Source of the DNA: DMER64 sp964542305 | GTDB lineage: Bacteria; Bacteroidota; Bacteroidia; Bacteroidales; UBA932 | NCBI GenBank assembly: GCA_964542305.1 | Contig: CAZITX010000012.1 | Coordinates: forward strand, 1 to 64,000 | Length of the DNA stretch: 64,000 bases | Direction: 5' to 3' | Part shown: one piece after another, positions 59,876-64,000 of the stretch | Position numbering within the stretch: the stretch's first letter is position 1 | How the letters are laid out: the number at the start of each line of letters is the position of its first letter | The notes under the pieces: model-generated | Database searches by the model: none | Seen by the model: only the letters and a program-made list of their open reading frames with translations | Told to the model about the DNA's origin: nothing | Program-made: the position numbers and the translations under genes

Positions 59876-62721
59876 CATCACAACCCGAACAAATATTAGA
59901 AAACAATTTAGTTACCCAACTTGAAAGGCTTGGCTATAAAAGGGTTGTAATACGTGATGAAAATGAACTTTTAGCCAATCTCAAAAATCAATTAGAGAAA
60001 CATAACAAGGTTCAGTTAAGCGATAACGATTTCAAGCAAATACTAAACTATATCAACAAGGGCAATGTATTTGAACGAGCTAAAATATTGCGAGATCGAG
60101 TACCCTACACCAACGCACAAGGCGACACAAAGACAGTAGAACTAATCAATCAAATTCATTGGTGTCAAAATGAGTTTCAGGTTACGCAGCAAATTGCAAT
60201 GGAAGGCACGCATAAAAACCGCTATGACGTAACTATTCTCATTAATGGTTTGCCTTTGGTTCAAATTGAATTAAAACGAAGAGGTTTAGAGCTTAAAGAG
60301 GCATTTAATCAAACCAATCGCTACGAAAGACATTCGTATGGGGCAGGTCATGGATTGTTTCAGTTTGTACAGATTTTTGTAATCAGCAACGGCGTCAATA
60401 CCAAGTATTACGCAAACGCACCCCTAAAAGCGCGTTCATTCAAACAAACCTTCTTTTGGGCAGATGAAAAAAATCGTTTGATTACGCAGTTAGCTGCATT
60501 TTCGGAAGTGTTTTTAGAGCCTTGCCACATTTCTAAAATGATAACCAAGTACACCGTTCTCAACGAATCGCAAAAAATTCTGATGGTGCTACGGCCTTAT
60601 CAATTTTATGCTGTTGAAAATATCGTTGAGCGGGTAAAAACCACAACCAAATACGGCTACATTTGGCATACCACAGGCTCGGGAAAAACACTGACTTCGT
60701 TTAAAGCCGCTCAAATTCTCACCAATCTAAAGGAAGTTCATAAAGTAGTTTTTGTAGTGGATCGAAAAGATTTGGATTACCAAACCACCAAAGAATTTAA
60801 CGCTTTCAGTAAAGGAAGTATTGATGGAACCAACAACACCAACACACTGGTAAAACAACTTGCAGGAGACCACAAACTCATTGTTACCACCATTCAAAAG
60901 CTGAATACGGCCATCAGCAAAACCCGTTACCTGGGAAGAATGGAAGCCTTGAAAAAAGAACGTATTGTATTCATTTTTGACGAGTGCCACAGAAGTCAGT
61001 TTGGAAAAACACATGAAGACATCAAGCGGTTTTTTGAAAAGTGCCAGATGTTTGGTTTTACGGGCACGCCCATTTTTGAACCTAATGCAGGCAAAAATGA
61101 ATATGGCAAACGAACCACCAAAATGCTATTTGGAGATTGCTTGCATAAATATGTAATTACAGACGCCATTCGAGATGGAAATGTGCTCAAATTTTCAGTG
61201 GAGTACATAAGAACCTTTAAAAAGAAAGACCATATTCTTGACATTAACGTGGAAGCCATTGACGAAGCGGAAGTAATGGATGCACCGGTTCGCTTAGATA
61301 ATATTACGGAATACATCATTGCTAATCACAATCGAAAAACCCATAGCCGAGAGTTTACAGCCATTTTCTGTGTTTCTAGTGTTCCCATTTTGATTGAGTA
61401 CTATAAATTGTTTTTGCAGAAAAAAGAAGAAGGAAAACACAACCTTCGGTTGGCAACCATATTTTCTTATTCTGCCAATGAAGAAGACAAGGATGCCGTT
61501 GGCTTTGTAGATGATGAAGAATTTTTAATGGCAGCAGAACCACAAGCGGAATATAATACCCAGCATACGAGGGACGAATTAGAAGATTTCATCAAGCACT
61601 ATAACAAGCAATTTGGAACAAACTACACCAGCAAAGACAATCAATCATATTACAACTATTACAATGACATAGCCAAGCGCGTAAAACACCGCCAAATTGA
61701 TGTTTTGGTTGTGGTAAATATGTTCTTGACAGGTTTTGACAGTAAGCATTTGAACACGCTTTATGTTGATAAGAATTTGCAATATCACGGACTTATTCAA
61801 GCTTATTCCCGAACAAACCGAATTCTGAATGAAGTCAAATCGCAAGGAAACATAGTTTGCTTTAGAAATTTGAAAGAAGCAACGGATGAAGCCATTACCC
61901 TATTTTCAAACAAGAATGCCATTGAAGAAATCATCATGCAGCCCTATGAGGAGTATGTTGCGAAATTCAACCAGGCATTTATTGCTTTATTACAGATTGC
62001 GCCCACGGTAAACAGTGTTAACGATTTACCAAGCGAAGAAGAAGAATTGGCTTTTATTCAAGCCTTTCGTGAATTGATACGTTTGAAGAATGTGCTTTCC
62101 ACATTCACTGAATTCAAGTTTGACGACTTGTCCATGACAGAGCAGTCTTTTGAAGATTACAAAAGCAAATACCTTGACTTGTACGACAAAGCAAAAGGTC
62201 ACAACCAAAAAGAAAAGGTCAGCATTTTAGGAGATATTGACTTTGAATTGGAGTTGATACACCGAGATGAAATCAATGTAGCCTACATTTTAAAGTTGCT
62301 TGCCAAGTTGAAAGATGCAACGCCTGAGGAACAAGAGAAGCAGAAAAAAGCTTTGATCGAAATTGTGGCAGGTGATGCACAATTGAGAAGCAAGAGAGAA
62401 TTGATAGAGAAGTTCATCCAAGAGAACTTACCTCATATTTCAGATTCGGACGACATTCCAGACGAGTTTGAAAGTTATTGGAATGAAGAACGGAAAGAAG
62501 CCCTCAAGAAATTAAGTGAAGAAGAAAGCCTTGACAAGGAAAAACTTCAGGATGTAATTGGTAAATACCTTTTTACAGAGAAAAAACCGCTTAGAGATGA
62601 TGTAATCGGACTTTTAAACAAAAGGCCAGCACTTAAAGAACGAGCAACAATAGCCGAAAGAGTAACGAATAAGATTTTAAGATTTGTAGAAACATTTATT
62701 AACGGAATGGCAGGGAGTTAA
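59872..62721 (+). CDS. hsdR: Type I restriction enzyme R subunit
   Basis: The protein has 949 residues. The N-terminal nuclease domain has D119 and E133-x-K135 (RYDVTILINGLP...QIELKRRG) and a downstream QTNRYERHS helix. The helicase has Walker A TTGSGKT (267-273), DECHRSQFG (370-378) and GFTGTPIF, QAYSRTNRI further on. The C-terminal domain (about 860-945, YWNEERKEALKKL, LFTEKKPLRDDV) is the part that contacts the methylase. It translocates and cuts unmodified DNA together with the HsdM-HsdS fusion. It starts in a 4-bp overlap with the Abi-like gene and is followed after 14 bp by the SIR2-domain gene. Confidence 0.95.
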   Translation: MTSQPEQILENNLVTQLERLGYKRVVIRDENELLANLKNQLEKHNKVQLSDNDFKQILNYINKGNVFERAKILRDRVPYTNAQGDTKTVELINQIHWCQNEFQVTQQIAMEGTHKNRYDVTILINGLPLVQIELKRRGLELKEAFNQTNRYERHSYGAGHGLFQFVQIFVISNGVNTKYYANAPLKARSFKQTFFWADEKNRLITQLAAFSEVFLEPCHISKMITKYTVLNESQKILMVLRPYQFYAVENIVERVKTTTKYGYIWHTTGSGKTLTSFKAAQILTNLKEVHKVVFVVDRKDLDYQTTKEFNAFSKGSIDGTNNTNTLVKQLAGDHKLIVTTIQKLNTAISKTRYLGRMEALKKERIVFIFDECHRSQFGKTHEDIKRFFEKCQMFGFTGTPIFEPNAGKNEYGKRTTKMLFGDCLHKYVITDAIRDGNVLKFSVEYIRTFKKKDHILDINVEAIDEAEVMDAPVRLDNITEYIIANHNRKTHSREFTAIFCVSSVPILIEYYKLFLQKKEEGKHNLRLATIFSYSANEEDKDAVGFVDDEEFLMAAEPQAEYNTQHTRDELEDFIKHYNKQFGTNYTSKDNQSYYNYYNDIAKRVKHRQIDVLVVVNMFLTGFDSKHLNTLYVDKNLQYHGLIQAYSRTNRILNEVKSQGNIVCFRNLKEATDEAITLFSNKNAIEEIIMQPYEEYVAKFNQAFIALLQIAPTVNSVNDLPSEEEELAFIQAFRELIRLKNVLSTFTEFKFDDLSMTEQSFEDYKSKYLDLYDKAKGHNQKEKVSILGDIDFELELIHRDEINVAYILKLLAKLKDATPEEQEKQKKALIEIVAGDAQLRSKRELIEKFIQENLPHISDSDDIPDEFESYWNEERKEALKKLSEEESLDKEKLQDVIGKYLFTEKKPLRDDVIGLLNKRPALKERATIAERVTNKILRFVETFINGMAGS

Positions 62722-62735
62722 CACTTTATTTACAG

Positions 62736-64000
62736 ATGAGAAAAATAGACAGAGATACATTTTTAAGAAGTTTCAAGGTGCTTTCAAACCAATCATTCGA
62801 TTTGTTTTTAGGTTCAGGCGCCTCTGTCAATTCCGGTATCCCGTCAGGAGGTGACTTAGTTTGGCATTTTAAGAGAGAGATACTTAGCAGCAAGAAAATA
62901 ATAAATGGTAAGAAGTTTACTGACCTTAAAATAGAAGCCAATAAACAAATTATTCAAAATTATTTTGACCAAAGAGGCGACAGCAATATAACAAACCCCT
63001 ATTCTCACTACTTCAAAGAATGCTACCCCGACTCACTTGTTAGAAAAGAGTTTTTGAGTGATTTGGTTCGTGATAAAAAACCGTCCATTGGCTTTCTCTG
63101 TTTATCAGCACTGGTAGAGCGACAAAAATTTAATGTGGTTTGGACTACAAATTTTGACGACTTGATTGAAAAGGCAATTACAGCCCTGAATTATAAAAGT
63201 TGCCAAATTGTTTCCCCTGATAACGCAAGCTCTGTTCAACAATTCAATTCGGATATTCCTACAGTTGTAAAACTTCATGGGGATTTCCGATATGATCCGC
63301 TCCAAAATACTGATGAAGAACTTCAGGAGTTAGAAGCAAGTTTACATACAAAATTCTTAGACGCTTCAACCCAAAAAGGCATATTAGTTGTCGGGTATTC
63401 GGGCAGTGATAAATCTGTAATGACTACATTGGAAAAAGCATTAGAGAAACCCAATGCTTTTCCAAAAGGTTTAATTTGGTGTATCCCAAAGGGGCTGCAA
63501 CCATCAAAGGATTTAGAAGCTTTGATTGAAAAAGCTCATCAGCAAAACAATCGTTCAGGATTTTTAGAGATTGATAACTTCGACTATTTCCTACATGAGA
63601 TTTATAAAACCTGTGAATTATCAAATACACAAATTGATACCATTGCCTCTGAACGATTTGAACAAAGACAGGCATTTAGGTTAAGTCAGAATCCCTCTGC
63701 CACCTTGCCAATTCTTTTAAATGCAATAAAGGCAAAGAGCTTTCCGAAAACCGCTTTTACTACGAAAACCACTTTAACAGGGGTAGGAAAATGGAAAAGA
63801 TTGCGGCAAGTAATCGGCAGTTCAAATATTGTTGCGTCATTTACCAAAAACGATACTCTGATGATTTTTGGTGTTGAACAGGAAATCAAGGAAACTCTTA
63901 AAAGCCATATAACGGATGACTTAAAAATTGCTGACATACCGGAGCATATCTATTATCATTCCGATTCCTTTTATTTAGGGATGCTATATGAGTTGGTTGA
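62736..64000 (+). CDS. SIR2-domain defence protein, cut by the window end
   Basis: Translating from the ATG at 62736 the frame stays open to base 64000, giving at least 421 residues; the C-terminus lies outside. The N-terminal 230 residues are a SIR2_2-type domain: FLGSGASVNSGIPSGG, TTNFDDLIEKA, VKLHGDFRYD and LVVGYSGSDKSV. These domains in phage-defence proteins bind or cleave NAD+. It follows hsdR by 14 bp in the same direction, so I infer an effector associated with the type I system, for example NAD depletion when phage DNA is sensed. The part after about residue 300 is not recognised. Confidence 0.85.
   Translation, partial: MRKIDRDTFLRSFKVLSNQSFDLFLGSGASVNSGIPSGGDLVWHFKREILSSKKIINGKKFTDLKIEANKQIIQNYFDQRGDSNITNPYSHYFKECYPDSLVRKEFLSDLVRDKKPSIGFLCLSALVERQKFNVVWTTNFDDLIEKAITALNYKSCQIVSPDNASSVQQFNSDIPTVVKLHGDFRYDPLQNTDEELQELEASLHTKFLDASTQKGILVVGYSGSDKSVMTTLEKALEKPNAFPKGLIWCIPKGLQPSKDLEALIEKAHQQNNRSGFLEIDNFDYFLHEIYKTCELSNTQIDTIASERFEQRQAFRLSQNPSATLPILLNAIKAKSFPKTAFTTKTTLTGVGKWKRLRQVIGSSNIVASFTKNDTLMIFGVEQEIKETLKSHITDDLKIADIPEHIYYHSDSFYLGMLYELV

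Overview
The window looks like a chromosomal scaffold from a member of the Bacteroidetes, probably order Bacteroidales. The evidence is -7 boxes of the TAnnTTTG type with TTTG about 19-20 bp upstream (for example 16012-16042, 26040-26070 and 31563-31594), SusC-type beta-barrel architecture in the TonB receptor, a single-chain PurL, RluA/PASTA/L34 clustering, many lipoproteins and secreted glycosidases, and few Shine-Dalgarno sites. A run of exactly 100 N (17012-17111) shows this is a draft scaffold.

Region 1 (1-46.2 kb) is the host backbone with moderate GC. It carries glycan and sugar functions (GH2 end, a degenerate GH92, a rhamnulose-phosphate aldolase, ThuA-GH18, a tandem GH53), housekeeping genes (purL, rplU-rpmA, serS, ruvC, rluD, rpmH, rsmG, polA, queD), an operon of AAA ATPase, sirtuin, FAD/Fe-S oxidoreductase and phosphoesterase-propeller, an ABC uptake pair, and a metal locus (ZIP transporter, His-rich protein, TonB receptor) next to an RIC-type di-iron protein, a LuxR regulator and the GH53 gene. 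Non-coding repeats occur at 489-813, 11214-11308 and 16959-17455.

Region 2 (46.3-47.9 kb) is a transition: an AT-rich DUF4143-type ATPase gene, a tRNA-Leu(TAG) gene and its terminator.

Region 3 (47.9 kb to the end) is an AT-rich defence island laid out like an integron. A tyrosine recombinase reads leftward. It is followed by a candidate outward promoter, a hairpin, a single GTTACCGCC core site, and then + strand gene blocks, each closed by an imperfect inverted-repeat site. Block 1 holds two lipoproteins. Block 2 holds a PD-(D/E)xK nuclease plus McrB and McrC. Block 3 holds a RhuM-Fic protein. Block 4 holds an HsdM-HsdS fusion, an Abi_C/HEPN-like protein that carries a copy of the HsdR C-terminal domain, HsdR, and a SIR2-domain protein cut by the window edge. 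The right core of each site matches, as a complement, the left core of the NEXT site, as expected if each block was inserted as a circular cassette. The recombinase lacks the insertion typical of IntI, so this would be a non-classical integron-like system carrying multi-gene defence cassettes. The type I operon itself suggests a restriction complex that can dock a second effector through a duplicated HsdR tail.
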